From the NCBI GenBank assembly GCA_964035795.1, contig OZ038320.1:28801855-28865854 (forward strand): 64,000 nucleotides of DNA, given 5' to 3'. This DNA is from Pterobdella sp. o SKG-2022 (lineage: Eukaryota > Annelida > Clitellata > Hirudinida > Piscicolidae). Below, in pieces: positions 1 to 11,600 of this stretch. Numbering within the stretch: position 1 is the stretch's first letter; each line of letters begins with the position of its first letter. Made by a program: the position numbers and the translations under genes. Under the pieces are notes generated by a model that saw only the letters and a program-made list of their open reading frames with translations, did no database searches and was not told the origin of the DNA.

Positions 1-879
1 GCGAATCAATATTAAAAATGTACCTCTCTGTTAGATTTACTATTAGATTTCATTTTATATATAATTCTGTTTCTTTACACTCCTTTTAATTTTTTATTTA
101 AATTTTATTTTTTATGATTATTAATGTTGGAATCTAGCTTTCTTATGCATAGTTATGAGGTTTTCATTGGGAATTTGATTAAAACCCGTGGCGCATTTAA
201 TTAAATGACCTGGAAAAGGTTTATGAGTAGTTTTTCTAAGCAAGCAATTCACTGGTCATATTTTATTGCCTAAATTGATCTGTGACTTATGAATTAATCT
301 AATTGTTTGAGAAAAGGTTAAACTTTAGCACTAAATATAATTTAAATGACATTATTTGAAAACGCTTGTAAAGTTTTCATTGGAAAAAAGATAAAATAAT
401 ATTTACGCGTCTTATATTATATTTTATTTATTCATGGTAAAACTCCAGCCTTAAACAAAATTAAAACTGTGTTTTTACGAATTTTAGTCTCATCATGTAT
501 TCTTTACACCCTATTCTTAATAGTCTAATAATTCGCTTGTGTTCAGAATTTTCATATGAACCTATTCAACTCGTCGAACTTTGATAAGTGCAGTTATTAT
601 TATTATTATTTATATTATTAAGATTTTTATAGCGCACAGTTATCAACTCAAGACTGCTTCAGAGGCGCTCAAGGTTTGTAAGAGGTTATGACTGGAGATG
701 TTTATGGTATAAGTGAGTTTTCAAAAGTTTGCGAGATGAGACTCAAAAAGAATAAAAAAGTTGATAAGCTAAAAATATGTTTTTTAAAAATTTTTCTTTG
801 TGTATTACTCTCATGTTAAAATACTTCGTCACCTACAGCCATGCACTAGGTAAAACAAACAAGTTGAGGTTACAATAGA

Positions 880-1077
880 TTATAAACTCCTTGAAGACGT
901 ACGGTGAGAAGTTCCATTGTCCACATCATTTCCAAGTGCCTCCTTCCCTCCATGTATGAGTGACTGCGAGGTACTGGAGTGATGGTTGTTTGAGTTATCA
1001 ATACATTTTATGATAGTGTATGTCTCAACTATATAAAAATTGAGATCATCATCCTCAAACAAAGAATTTTTCATCAT
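880..1077 (-). CDS. possible small ORF, 65 aa, acidic/Ser/Asn-rich
   Basis: This is an ATG-initiated reading frame of 65 codons, with two ATGs in tandem at its start. The protein begins MMKNSLFEDDDLNFYIV and continues Ser/Asn/His-rich without homopolymer runs. The composition looks more like coding sequence than the surrounding A/T runs. An in-frame TAA lies just upstream, so it is either a stand-alone small gene or a chance ORF. No signal peptide, domain or family is recognised. It could also be the relic of a cytoplasmic-tail exon. Existence as a gene is uncertain. Confidence 0.25.
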   Translation of the reverse strand: MMKNSLFEDDDLNFYIVETYTIIKCIDNSNNHHSSTSQSLIHGGKEALGNDVDNGTSHRTSSRSL

Positions 1078-1604
1078 TGTTTAATCTACATTTTCCAATG
1101 CAGTGTGAAGGACATGGGAGAAAAAACGTTGAATGTTTGGTTTGAGGAATATTCAGCTGAAATAAAATTTTTTAGATCAAAAGTGAACATTAGATGAACT
1201 ATTCTGAACTTTTTGCGTGTTTTTTCTATACTCACAATGAAAAATAGTTGTGCAAAAAAATAAATAAAAACGGATTTATCAATAGCATCGATTAATACAA
1301 GAAATGAAAAGAAAAAGAGTTTTTGCACACAAATAATTCCCACGCAGAATTGCTTATACTTAATTTGGTTTAGGGCAAGGATTACTAGCAAATAATTGCC
1401 TCAAATTCGATTGAGCAGTGTAGATAAAGATAATAAAATTTTATTTATTTATAGCTAAGTAATAAATTTTTTCATTTACTTAAGATTTATGTTTGGATTT
1501 AGATTAAAAACTAAATCAATCATTTTGTCATTAGTTGAGATTTTGTGTACAACTTATATCAATTTTTCATCATTATCTTGCCCAAACGATTAGATTTTGT
1601 ATCA

Positions 1605-1755
1605 ATTTTTTGGTCATTATCCAATCTTAGTTGATTCAATCATGCCACCTTTCAACTTTTTTCGCTCTATCACCAACCTTACAATTTCAACCCACTCTAT
1701 CACCCAACTTCCAATTTTAACCCCTTTTGTCACTAATCTTTGCATTCGCTTTAAA
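1605..1755. repeat. degenerate 30-bp tandem repeat, about 4-5 copies
   Basis: The block containing CTCTATCAC recurs at 1665 and 1695 and as a diverged TTTTGTCAC near 1725, giving a 30-base period. More diverged copies appear upstream from about 1605. Because 30 is a multiple of 3, one frame stays open across it, but there is no other sign of coding. Confidence 0.55.
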
Positions 1756-3139
1756 AAATTTTTAAATTCTGTTGGTAATTTACTATATATTTTTGTTTGT
1801 AAAAATAATGTTTTTTTTCCTAAATGGCCCAGAATTTTTCACCTAAACAACTTTTTAAAAACAAAATAAAAAATTGTACAACATTGCGTTTTAATTTTTA
1901 AAATTAATTATTTGCTCTAAAGCTTTCATTTCAGACGGCTCTAACAAATGCTAGCCTTTCAGCAAACAAGATATAAACATTAGTATTTTGGCTGGAAGTT
2001 ACGCAGATATTTCCAAGCAATTTAGTAAAATTCATCTTTATATATCAAAAAAATCTTCTGTACACCCACATAATGAAAGATTAAAAAAAAACTCAATTTT
2101 ATCCATCGGTTAAAATAAATTTTCAGTTTTTTTTCATAAATTAGAAAAAAATCTTTTAAAATTTATGAATTAACAGAAAATGAGTCGGTCAAGAAGTCTT
2201 TTTTTTGCATCCAAGTCATCTTCGAAGACTTTTTGATCCCTGACTAATGAATCGTGGTAATGAGAAGCCAATATTAGATTTAAAACTTCTAGCAATTATT
2301 TAAAATTCTCGATAATTTAATTATTGTAATACTCAACCAACAGCAAAGCATACGAAAATAATCAAAAGTTTTACTGAAAAAAACTAAATAACTAATTTTG
2401 ATTGAGTATGAAATGAGAAATTTATGATGAAGTTTCTTGTTATATACGGATTAACATACGCAGAGTCGGCTTGTACACAGTCGTACCTCCATTCATACAT
2501 ACATACCTAAAAAATAATCTTTTTATATATCTGTTCACTAGCAAGTTTTTTATCTTTTCACTTGCTTTTTTGAAAAAAAATTTTTTTTTTAAAAATGGTG
2601 CTAATTTTAACACTCAATTTGTATCATTCCAGTGAAATATACTGACAACAGTTCATAAACTTTGTATTTTATTTATGAAAACTCTATTTTTACTTTTCTT
2701 CTACAAACAAACTTTGGAAAAATTAATTATAGAAAAAGGAAAAATGAATCGATACGAATAAAGGAAACTATTTACTGCAAGATAAATTTTCCAACTTTTT
2801 TCTATAAGAAATCACTTGAAAATTGAGCATTAATATATATTCATAGAATTTTCCTAAACGACTTATCACTAAAACGTTCTTGAGCTTATCATTCACTTAA
2901 TCCTTGACAAAAGTTGATTTCTCAATGATTTATATTTCGTATAACTACTGAAAAAATTGTTTTTTCCTAGATAAGCACGGGATTATGTTGCTTAGAACTA
3001 TAAAGCGTACGATGTCTTTTTACCAAGATGTAGATAAGATTTAAGATACCTACGCAGAAGTCAAAATATTGTAAAATTAAAATTAAATATTTGAAAATTT
3101 TTTTAGGTTAGAATATTCTATCGTAATGTATAATCACAA

Positions 3140-3145
3140 TTTATT
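3140..3145 (-). other. poly(A) signal AATAAA
   Basis: AATAAA on the minus strand, about 90 bases after the stop codon of the Asn-rich gene at 3233-5626. The position is as expected for its 3' end. Confidence 0.5.
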
Positions 3146-3232
3146 ACCATAATTGTGTGTTTAATTAAAATATATGTTTTTATAAGGATGACTATAATAT
3201 ATCTTAATATAATAATAATAAAGAACATCTGG

Positions 3233-5626
3233 TTAATTTTTAACATAATATTTATAAGCAAGATTAAAATCTAAATAATTCAAACTTCTAATTCTACCTC
3301 TAATGCCTTCCCCAGTGACATCAGTCCGATTCAACTCATCAAGACTATCGTCGTCATCACTCCCATTCTCCAGCAGGTTTATTTGTTCCTTGTTTTTCAT
3401 CACTTGAAGGGATCGGCTTTTAGCCAGACAAGACCCTTCATCTAACCAATCCTCAAAGTCGATTGAACTGCTGAGTGAAGCATTAAAATCGTCTTTCTGT
3501 TGGTCGTATATATTGAAACTATCAGACCCACAACTCATAGCCACACTGTCGCTACCTCCGTAACCACTGCTATGGTTCAAAGCGTCTGTTTTTCCAGGAG
3601 GAGTCTCGTCTTTAATTTCAAATGCTTCTGATTCGCTCTCATATTTTTCTTCATCAATGAATAATGTAATTTTTTCATAATGATTTTTGTTGAATGACGT
3701 GCGGAACGCCGGGAAAGCTGGTTCCTGTAATCCCACACAACTGTCGCTCTTAACCATCAAGTTCTTTTTCTTCCTATTTGTTTCAAAATGCCTGACAAAC
3801 TCGTCTTCAGAAGAAGCTTCAGAATCTCCGGTGTAAATGAGTCGCAAGTAAGAAGAGTAATTTTGAACCCCGTGTTTCACTAATCTTTCTATCTTTTTCT
3901 TATTGTTACCTTCTTTCGAAGACTTTTTGTAGTTGTTTTTGATAATTTCAGGAGCAATATTACAAGAGAAATCATGTTCATGGTTTCCATAGGCTTTTGT
4001 GGGAAATGATTTATTGTCATTGTTTTTTTCTGTAAAAAAGGCATCAGAACTAGGGTTTTTTAGATTGAAACTTTTACCGCATTTTTCAAAGTTTATATTT
4101 GATTTATTTATTAGAGGAGAGGTACAAGGTGAAAGTTTTGAACTGCCATTATTTTTCTTCAAATTAAAATTTATATCATTGTCAAAAGAATTATTTTTAG
4201 AGAAATAATTTTGATGGCGTGGGTCAGCAAGAAAGAAATGGTGGCCATTATAGAGATTTCTGTCCATGCTATCTTCCAAGAAATCATAGACATTGTTAGG
4301 CTCAATTGACTCAAGTTTTTTTGAGCAACCTTTAAAATCGCCAGTTGAACTAACGTTACAGTTTTGCATGATGCGACCTCCATCTTCTGTAAAGTTTCCT
4401 TCTACATCACTCTTTAATTTATCGCAGCGTTTTTGTGCTGGGATTTCCTCCATTTGTACTGCTTTGGTATTTTTAAAGTCGTTGTTAATGTCGGTGCTTT
4501 CATTTTCTTTATGTTTTTCTGGCAGAATTTCGTTTGTGTTATTAATTGAATTAGCCTTTTTGTTTGATTTATTGGGACTTTGGTCATAGCAGTCGGCTTT
4601 TTCACAATCATTTAGCAATGGTTTTACTTCCAAATTGTTTTCATTTTCATCATTATTCCATCTAGCTTCTACTTCTTCTTTCAGAAATGGATTCTTCTGG
4701 AATGTCTGGCGGACATTAGAGGTTTTTGTGTTTTCAGAGAATTTATCGGCCTGCTTAGAGATACAATTATTCTTTTCATTGTTTTCCTGATAACTATCAA
4801 TAGGAAACATACTTTGTATTGTATGTTCATTACTAGTTGTTTTAGTGTTATTGAAGCTTGTGTCGTTTTGTTGTTTAGAAAGAATCGAAGCAGGTTTGAC
4901 TGATGGGTAGGCCTTAGGAGCACTTGATGAATCGCAGTTAGAAATCTTTTTAGCATTAATGGAGTTATTATTATTTCCAATTATGATATTTTCAGATATC
5001 ACCGCGTTGATTTTTTGTATATTTTTTATATTTTCTAAACTGTTTTTTTCATCATCTTTTTTCAAAATTCTAGATTCGTAATCGTTATTGTTGAAATCTT
5101 TGAAAACACTTGTAGTTTTGTCGATGTGATTGTCCAAATATGATTTGTTACTTGTTTTCGATTCATTGAAAACATTCGTGATATTTTTTTCATTAAGCGC
5201 TTCTATATTAAACTTCATTGTTTGAGTTTCAGTCAATGATTCATTTTCGCCTGTGTCGTATTTTTTACCGATGGTGTTTGTTTTTGAGCTAGAGTGTCTC
5301 GCATTGTCGCCAATTGCTTTTGCAGACTGGCCATTACTATCTGTTTGGTTTTCATTCGGTATGTTTTTATTTTTCAAATTAGTTTTATTGTTGTTGCTAA
5401 CTGCGTCTTTTAAAATTTTATTATTTCTATTAATTTTGAGCGGAGAATCGATAGATATCAAAGTTGTAGTAGAGTCACAACGCTTTAAATCCGCAGATCC
5501 TAGAAAATTATATTTCTTATCAAATGCCCACTGACTGTCCTTTTTAGCTGTTTTTTGGAGGTTTTTATTGCTAGAATCATGTACTTTTTGATTATTTAAT
5601 AAGCCTCTCGTTATTTTGGCTGCCAT
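3233..5626 (-). CDS. Asn/Lys/Ser-rich protein of unknown function, 797 aa, intronless
   Basis: A single open frame of about 2.4 kb in roughly 70% AT DNA is far too long to be chance. I start it at the ATG at 5626 (MAAKITRGLLNNQKVHDSSN), which has a G at +4. The frame is open about 16 codons further up but has no other ATG there. There is no signal peptide or membrane segment. The protein is dominated by Asn, Lys, Ser, Asp and Glu and looks largely disordered. The most complex segments are the C-terminal third, with an acidic stretch (GSDDDDSLDELN) and a conserved-looking end (GIRGRIRSLNYLDFNLAYKY) that could be a short binding motif. No family is recognised. It lies 1.9 kb downstream of the SUCO-like gene on the same strand, and a poly(A) signal follows at 3140. 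The real gene could have a 5' non-coding exon. Confidence 0.75.
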   Translation of the reverse strand: MAAKITRGLLNNQKVHDSSNKNLQKTAKKDSQWAFDKKYNFLGSADLKRCDSTTTLISIDSPLKINRNNKILKDAVSNNNKTNLKNKNIPNENQTDSNGQSAKAIGDNARHSSSKTNTIGKKYDTGENESLTETQTMKFNIEALNEKNITNVFNESKTSNKSYLDNHIDKTTSVFKDFNNNDYESRILKKDDEKNSLENIKNIQKINAVISENIIIGNNNNSINAKKISNCDSSSAPKAYPSVKPASILSKQQNDTSFNNTKTTSNEHTIQSMFPIDSYQENNEKNNCISKQADKFSENTKTSNVRQTFQKNPFLKEEVEARWNNDENENNLEVKPLLNDCEKADCYDQSPNKSNKKANSINNTNEILPEKHKENESTDINNDFKNTKAVQMEEIPAQKRCDKLKSDVEGNFTEDGGRIMQNCNVSSTGDFKGCSKKLESIEPNNVYDFLEDSMDRNLYNGHHFFLADPRHQNYFSKNNSFDNDINFNLKKNNGSSKLSPCTSPLINKSNINFEKCGKSFNLKNPSSDAFFTEKNNDNKSFPTKAYGNHEHDFSCNIAPEIIKNNYKKSSKEGNNKKKIERLVKHGVQNYSSYLRLIYTGDSEASSEDEFVRHFETNRKKKNLMVKSDSCVGLQEPAFPAFRTSFNKNHYEKITLFIDEEKYESESEAFEIKDETPPGKTDALNHSSGYGGSDSVAMSCGSDSFNIYDQQKDDFNASLSSSIDFEDWLDEGSCLAKSRSLQVMKNKEQINLLENGSDDDDSLDELNRTDVTGEGIRGRIRSLNYLDFNLAYKYYVKN

Positions 5627-5699
5627 GACTCGGATATTTTTCTTTTTCTTATATTTAGCACAGTAACGTTTCAAATGAAGTTTAGAGTATTTTTTTTAG

Positions 5700-6948
5700 T
5701 TTTTTTATAAACTTTTTTCAAGTTTCATCTATATATTATTAATGATGAACATTAAAAGTAAAATTTAAAACTCAAAACGTTATTAAAATATTAGGATATA
5801 AAATAGTCGAACTTGGAAGCCCGTTTGAATCTATGAGAATTACGCCATGGTTTTTGCATACATCTTATATTCCTCTCCACTCGCCATCTCCATATCTCCA
5901 CATCTCCACACATACAAATGACATACCTAAGTGATTATTTTGTTTAAGAGCTGTAAAAGTTGAACTTCCTTAATTAATTCTCAAGACAATGAACCCGATA
6001 AAAATGGCTTTTGTCGTGAAAGAATTAATTTTAGAAATTTTAAACTCAAGCTAGAAACTTTTGGCTTGAATAATTGTTTTTAAAATTTGTTGACACTTTA
6101 AATATTAGTCTTGAGTTTATTTCCGTATAACGAGCAAAAGCTTTTTTCCAAACTTTTAAAACATTATGTATATAAAGTCTTATAAAAACTATAAAAAACC
6201 TGAAATATGAATAAATTGATTTTTAAGCTCTAGGAAACCTTTAAATTTTTAGTTTTCTTAAAAATTTGATTTTGAAACGTAAATAACCAAGCTGCATTTA
6301 AACTTCGGCAAGTGAGATGTTTAATTTATTCAAATAAACTTTTAGGCATAGTTCTCAATTAATACGCACTTTTTTCAAATTTTTTTCTTTATCGAAACGA
6401 GAAATTTAATTTTCATAGTTTTTTTTCTGATTCGGTTTAAAAATATATTAAAAAATCTTTAATTTTCAAAAAACGCCAATTTATATTTTGCACTAAATTA
6501 TACAAACTGACGAAAATTTCCGAATGATCTCAACTAAACTTTTTCTAAAAAATAATGGAAAAACTCATCTTCATGTCAATGAAAGTTGAGAAAGTTTTGA
6601 CTAACTTGGCAAATCTCAATCAGGAATATCGAAACTCACACTACATAAACAACGATTTTTTATTTCTTGGATTTAAGATGGCTAATTTATTTTTAGTTTA
6701 TTGTGAGGTTTTTGATCTGGTATTGGTGTATGATATGACCTAAGTCAACTATGTACCACGTATTTACCTTTAAAACCTAGTTTGTAACTTTGCGCTTTTA
6801 AAAATGAATTAATAACAATAATAATAATAGTAAAAATAATAGTAAAAAGCAAGAGTTTTTATGAAATCGTATCTATTATTCATTTTTGGTGAACTATTTT
6901 TAGATTAAACAATCCATCAATCAAATCCTTTTTATAGCCCGTTTTCCT
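5700..6948. other. AT-rich intergenic spacer
   Basis: This is the 5' flank of the minus-strand Asn-rich gene. It holds no supported exon. A 62-codon open stretch on the plus strand near 6555 has no coding features. Confidence 0.5.
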
Positions 6949-7220
6949 TTACCAAGGGTTGGGTTTTTTGAAATTTCTATCTCGAAGTCGGCCTTTCCAT
7001 TCAGAGCGATCGATTGGATCCACACAAACCATGTCTAGCTTTCTTTTATCATTAAATTTGAGCTTTTTGCATGTCTTTTTGAACTTACCAGGCTTCTCGC
7101 AAGTATCCAAATCCAACTTTCGCAACTGAGATATCCAACCCATTCTACGCTCTACATGTCCAAAACACCTCATGCGAAGAACTACCTCAACCTCCCGAAT
7201 GTCAAGTTTTGAAAGGAGTG
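6949..7220 (-). mobile_element. non-LTR retrotransposon (LINE) remnant, 3' end of reverse-transcriptase ORF
   Basis: Reading the minus strand from about 7220 gives LLSKLDIREVEVVLRMRCFG, then HVERRMGWISQL, and ends near DRSEWKGRLRDRNFKKPNPW before a stop. The pattern FGHVERR, a Lys-rich spacer and a C-terminal DRSEW is the hallmark of the end of LINE ORF2 proteins. There the family consensus is roughly RLRWFGHVxR ... GRPxxxW ... DRxxWR. Everything upstream, including the catalytic domain, is missing, and GRP and some Trp positions have decayed, so this is a 5'-truncated dead copy. It sits between the Asn-rich gene and the 3' end of the SUCO-like gene, close to the latter's poly(A) signal. Confidence 0.75.
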
Positions 7221-7294
7221 AGTGAGCACAAAATTTTAGATTTGAAAATTTTTCTTAATTAACTTTTAAATAAAAGGAAACTAAACAATTAGCT

Positions 7295-7300
7295 TTTATT
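7295..7300 (-). other. poly(A) signal AATAAA
   Basis: AATAAA on the minus strand about 207 bases past the SUCO-like stop codon. It is the first such hexamer downstream and a likely 3' end signal. Confidence 0.5.
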
Positions 7301-7506
7301 GAAAGAAATAAAATTTGATAAAAATGGATGAGTGTTTAAATTAAGAAAAATCAAGTATTTGAACAGAACACCAAAAATTGTCATCAAAAATAAAGCGATA
7401 AAACCTTTAATAAAGGACTTTGAATTGGTTAAATTAAAAAAATCAATAAAGAATTTTAAAACTAAAAATTAATTCAAAGTATAAACATCACCTAAATAAT
7501 TTAAAA

Positions 7507-8685
7507 TCATAAAACAACGTCAAGAGGTCTTGTGCGGTAATTCTTCATGGCGCAAGTCCAACGGGACATCTTCTTATAACGCCTTTTATAGGTCACTTTG
7601 TTGCATGCCAAGCCAGAAGTGAATTTTTTTCTATGTTCACGCAGATCATATTTACAGCCACCATTCGAGTAATTAACCGTTGTACTATCAGCGATAAAAT
7701 CGTGATGCGATGCTCTTTGTGTTTCGGCAGACGAGTTTTCTACCATTAAATAGTTGTCCATGTCGGGTAGTAGAGAATAGTAATGCTTATAACCACTAGA
7801 CATGCTTTTGAAAGATACCTCGCCCCGTTCTTCATCATCTGCTGCATTGCTCACACATGTATCGCACGGTTGAGTGTCAACTCTTGGAATTTTCGAATGC
7901 TCTAAACGTACACTAGTGGATTTGTTCTCAACTTTATGGGAATCATTTGGAAGTTCTATTTTAACTTTTACATTATTTTCGACGTTATCTTGATTCATGT
8001 TTCCCATGAATCCATTTGCGATTATTTCATCATCGTTTACGTAGAGCTTGATATCTTCTTCTTTTGGAACTTCGAGCACCTTGTCTTCCACAAATTTTTT
8101 TTTTCCAACAAATTTGATATTTTTTTTAGCATTACTTTTGACAAATTCGTCATTTTGGGAAGGAAGTATTTTATTTACATGGTTGTAATTTCTTTTGTCT
8201 TCGTAGCCATTCATTATATAATCGGATTTATTTTGAGAAGCCATTTTTTGAAGCGTGGGTTCAGTTGATGGTGATTTGAATGAAATTGAATTTTCTAAAT
8301 TGTTCTTGGGAGAATTTTCTTTACAAGCTACCTTTATTGGAGTGCTATAAATTGATTTTGAAATGTTGAAGGAATCGTTTGACTTGCCATGCAGTTGTGG
8401 AGGTTGCAATACACCGCTCATTTGAGCCAATGTATCTTCCCCTACATTGCTTTGGTGATTCGTTTGCGGCTTTACTGTAGTCACTATCAAAGGCAGAGCT
8501 TTTATTTCTTCTTTCAATTTTTCATTAATGGCGCCTGACTTTTTTCTAAGCCGTTGATCGACTTTCAAAGTATCTTTCAAGTCATTGCGGCTTGTCTTGG
8601 ACCGGCTGTTGTTACAGCAAAATGACACAACGATAAGAAAAAATATTACCTCAAAGGATATCAAACCAATGTGGGTTTTTATGAC
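7507..8685 (-). other. SUCO: SUCO-like terminal exon: membrane segment plus long C-terminal tail
   Basis: The acceptor TTTTTTCAG precedes codon GTC at 8685 in phase 0. The first residues, VIKTHIGLISFEVIFFLIVV, contain the single C-terminal membrane segment. The 370-residue tail is Asn/Ser/Lys-rich and ends in a basic stretch (KVTYKRRYKKMSRWTC). By analogy with SUCO the tail should face the cytosol, with the SUN domain luminal. It is probably longer than in vertebrates because of low-complexity expansion. Confidence 0.8.
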
Positions 8686-11600
8686 CTGAAAAAATTTTAA
8701 ATTCATCATACTACTAATTCCAAACCATAAGCAATTTAATGAAAAAAATTAATTATCAAGACAACACTAAGTCTTCAAAAAGTTATTGAATTAAACTAAA
8801 TTATTTTATCGAAATGTATTATAACTACATTAAAAGGCTTAAAAAACAAAATTCATAAATAAATTCTACTTTGGCATAAATTTCGTGCAGGGACTGCTGG
8901 AAGTTAATACTAAGAGAAGATTGGTTGCAAGCTTGCTTTTCGAGATTCAAAATTCGGTCTTGTTGCTTGAGATCCTGTAGAAAATTCAATTTTTTAATGT
9001 AGAGATGAATCATTATCTAAGTATAGAATATAAATTAGGAAAAAAGACATTTTTCTGTTATAAAATTATGAAGGAAGGGAATATTGAAATTAATTATGGA
9101 TCGAATGTTCTAATATAAATAAGAGCTATAAATTCATCAATCAACCCATGCATCCATCAACTAATGAATCAACTGTCATTTGAAAAACCATTAACCAATC
9201 ATAAATGACCGTGTTATTGGGCGTCTTAGTTGCTTTTCTTGGTGCTATATAAACATACATTAGTATTACCCAACTCATAGATGCAACGTTGTTATGTCCC
9301 ACAGGACGATGATTGTTGTAAGCAATATAAAAAAACTATTGAACATACTCTTTCCTCCGCAGACTTGGCAGTGTTGATAAGTTTTGAAATAGTCTTGTTC
9401 ATGGAGTTGTACATCTCCTCCATCTCTTTTTTATAGCGTTTGCTCAGCTCCTCGAGGTAGCTGTTGGAGAATTGCAATTGATAGAGAAAAATATAAATTG
9501 TTATGTATCTAATGAGACATTGAAGACTTTTACACTTTTATTTGAAATATGAAACTTTTCAAAACCTAGTTCATACTATCGAATAATGTTTGAGAGAAAT
9601 ATTTGAATAAAATTTCAATTATTTAATAACGAGTACTCTCAGATAATTTTAGACTCATGAAACTTGTTTAAAACTTGCGATTTAAATTTTATCGTTTTAT
9701 TCAATAGTTATTACCAACAAAAATGAAATCGAAAAAATAATGAAGAACACAAATTTTTAAAATAACCATCAACCCAGACTTCTAAGATCGCTATGAAAAA
9801 TAAACAAAACATACCGGTTGGTGAGGTTGAGACTGATTTCAAGTTGTTTGATGCGATGTTTAAGCTTGAGGAAGATAGTTTCTTTAGAGAGAGTCTTCTG
9901 GTAAGGCGCCTCTGTCGATTCGTAGTCCTTCAACGGCTCAAGCCTTGATGCACCCGACTGTGCATCACCCTCTTTGGTGTCTTCCTGCTCCATTTCGTTG
10001 GTGGGGATGGAAATATCCAGATCTACATACATTCCACCGTTGCTCATCTCTGAAGTATGTTAAAGGTTTGAGGTAAAAATTACTGACATTATTTTAAAAA
10101 TATGCATAATCACAATTAAGAAAAAATTATTTTAAATCGATGATGGAACCTTCATTTTCTAAGGATGCTTCCTCAATTGAGTTATTAATCAGTTCGATAT
10201 GAGCGGTTGAAGCTGATTGCTTAATAGGTTCAATCACATTTTGATCTTCCCCTTTGGGAATCTCATCAAATGAACTAATATTAGGTTCAATAGGACGGTT
10301 TTGAGATGATGAATCCGTGAATGGACTTGATTCTATTAGTTTAAAACTAGTGAAAAGGCTTGGATAAGTACCCATCGAATGTTCCATAGTAGCAGTTGAC
10401 TTGGGTAATATGAGAAACTGCGCATTGAAGAGATGTTTAAAGAAAAGACAAGAATCGTTATCCTTTAGAGAAAAATGAAATTTTTGGAAGAAATGTTCGA
10501 TTGTTGCGTTGTAGTCGAATAGGCAATTCATTAAAAAATGATCTGCAAAATTTTAATTATTATCACCAAATAATCATATAATAAGTAAGATGAAGATGCT
10601 AAAATTAATATCAATAATAACAATAAATAGATAAGAATAAATATTAATGTTTTATAATGGGTACAGAAAAAAAATTTGGCAAAAATGTGTATTTTTAAAA
10701 TTCTATGAAGATAATATATTCAAATTTGATAAGAATAATACAAAACTCAAAATCAAACGATTCTAAGACCAAAAATCAAAATGCAAAAAAAAACATTGAA
10801 AAAAATTAGAATCTTCCTATTAATAAAAAAAATATCCCCATTAACCGAGATCTTACTCAAAAACACATGAATCAATAAAAATCTAAAAATCTTCACATCG
10901 TTCCACTTGTATGGCCGACCCAGGCTGGCCTGTTTTGACTTCCCCAACAGCAACAGGCGGTGGCGCCTCTGACGATGGTAGAACCGTCTTCATCAGGCTT
11001 ATCACCGTGTCTAGGGGTTTATAGTGGTTAATGTATGCTCTCTCAACTGAAATTAACGAGATTTTTCAAATATATGTAAAATATAGTCAGATCGAACTGT
11101 GAAAACATAAATTAAATATTTTGATTAATGAAGGAATTTAGATAGCGCCTGAAAAGCGGGAAAGCTCTGAAGATATAACCACATTCAGTATTCAAAGCTA
11201 GCTTAAAACTATTTCAAATTAACCTGTACAACTGAAGCCTTTTAGAAGAAATTATTTGTGGCAATCTGATGGCCAATCAACCATTAAATTCCTCATTTAC
11301 CATTTCCCTAGCCTCAGCTACAAAATAAATACCAAAACATAATGAAAATATTAATATAGTGTGAAACCTGTAGCCTTTTTGAGAAGATTCTCATTAGGAG
11401 CATCATTGACTTCATCATTATAATCACTCTCATCCCTCAACTCAACCTCTTCATCATCGCCCAGTGATGTGCCAAACACTCTGTGTAAAAATAACGTAAT
11501 GAGTAATATGAAGATGACGAAGATGACGAAAAAAATGAAGGAAATGGTGCTAATTCAAACGATGAGAATGATTATGATGACGATGGTAGCAAGAATGATG

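Larger units (their letters stand above)
1..3139. other. AT-rich intergenic DNA at the left edge
   Basis: No convincing gene is visible here beyond the small ORF at 880-1077 listed separately. The stretch is mostly A/T runs with a short TTA run near 595-620 and a degenerate 30-bp tandem repeat near 1605-1755. The right part forms the 3' flank of the minus-strand Asn-rich gene. Confidence 0.6.

Noticed and set aside
4171..5534. Several 65-99-codon ORFs on both strands inside the Asn-rich gene
   Set aside because: They are shadows of the 797-codon frame.
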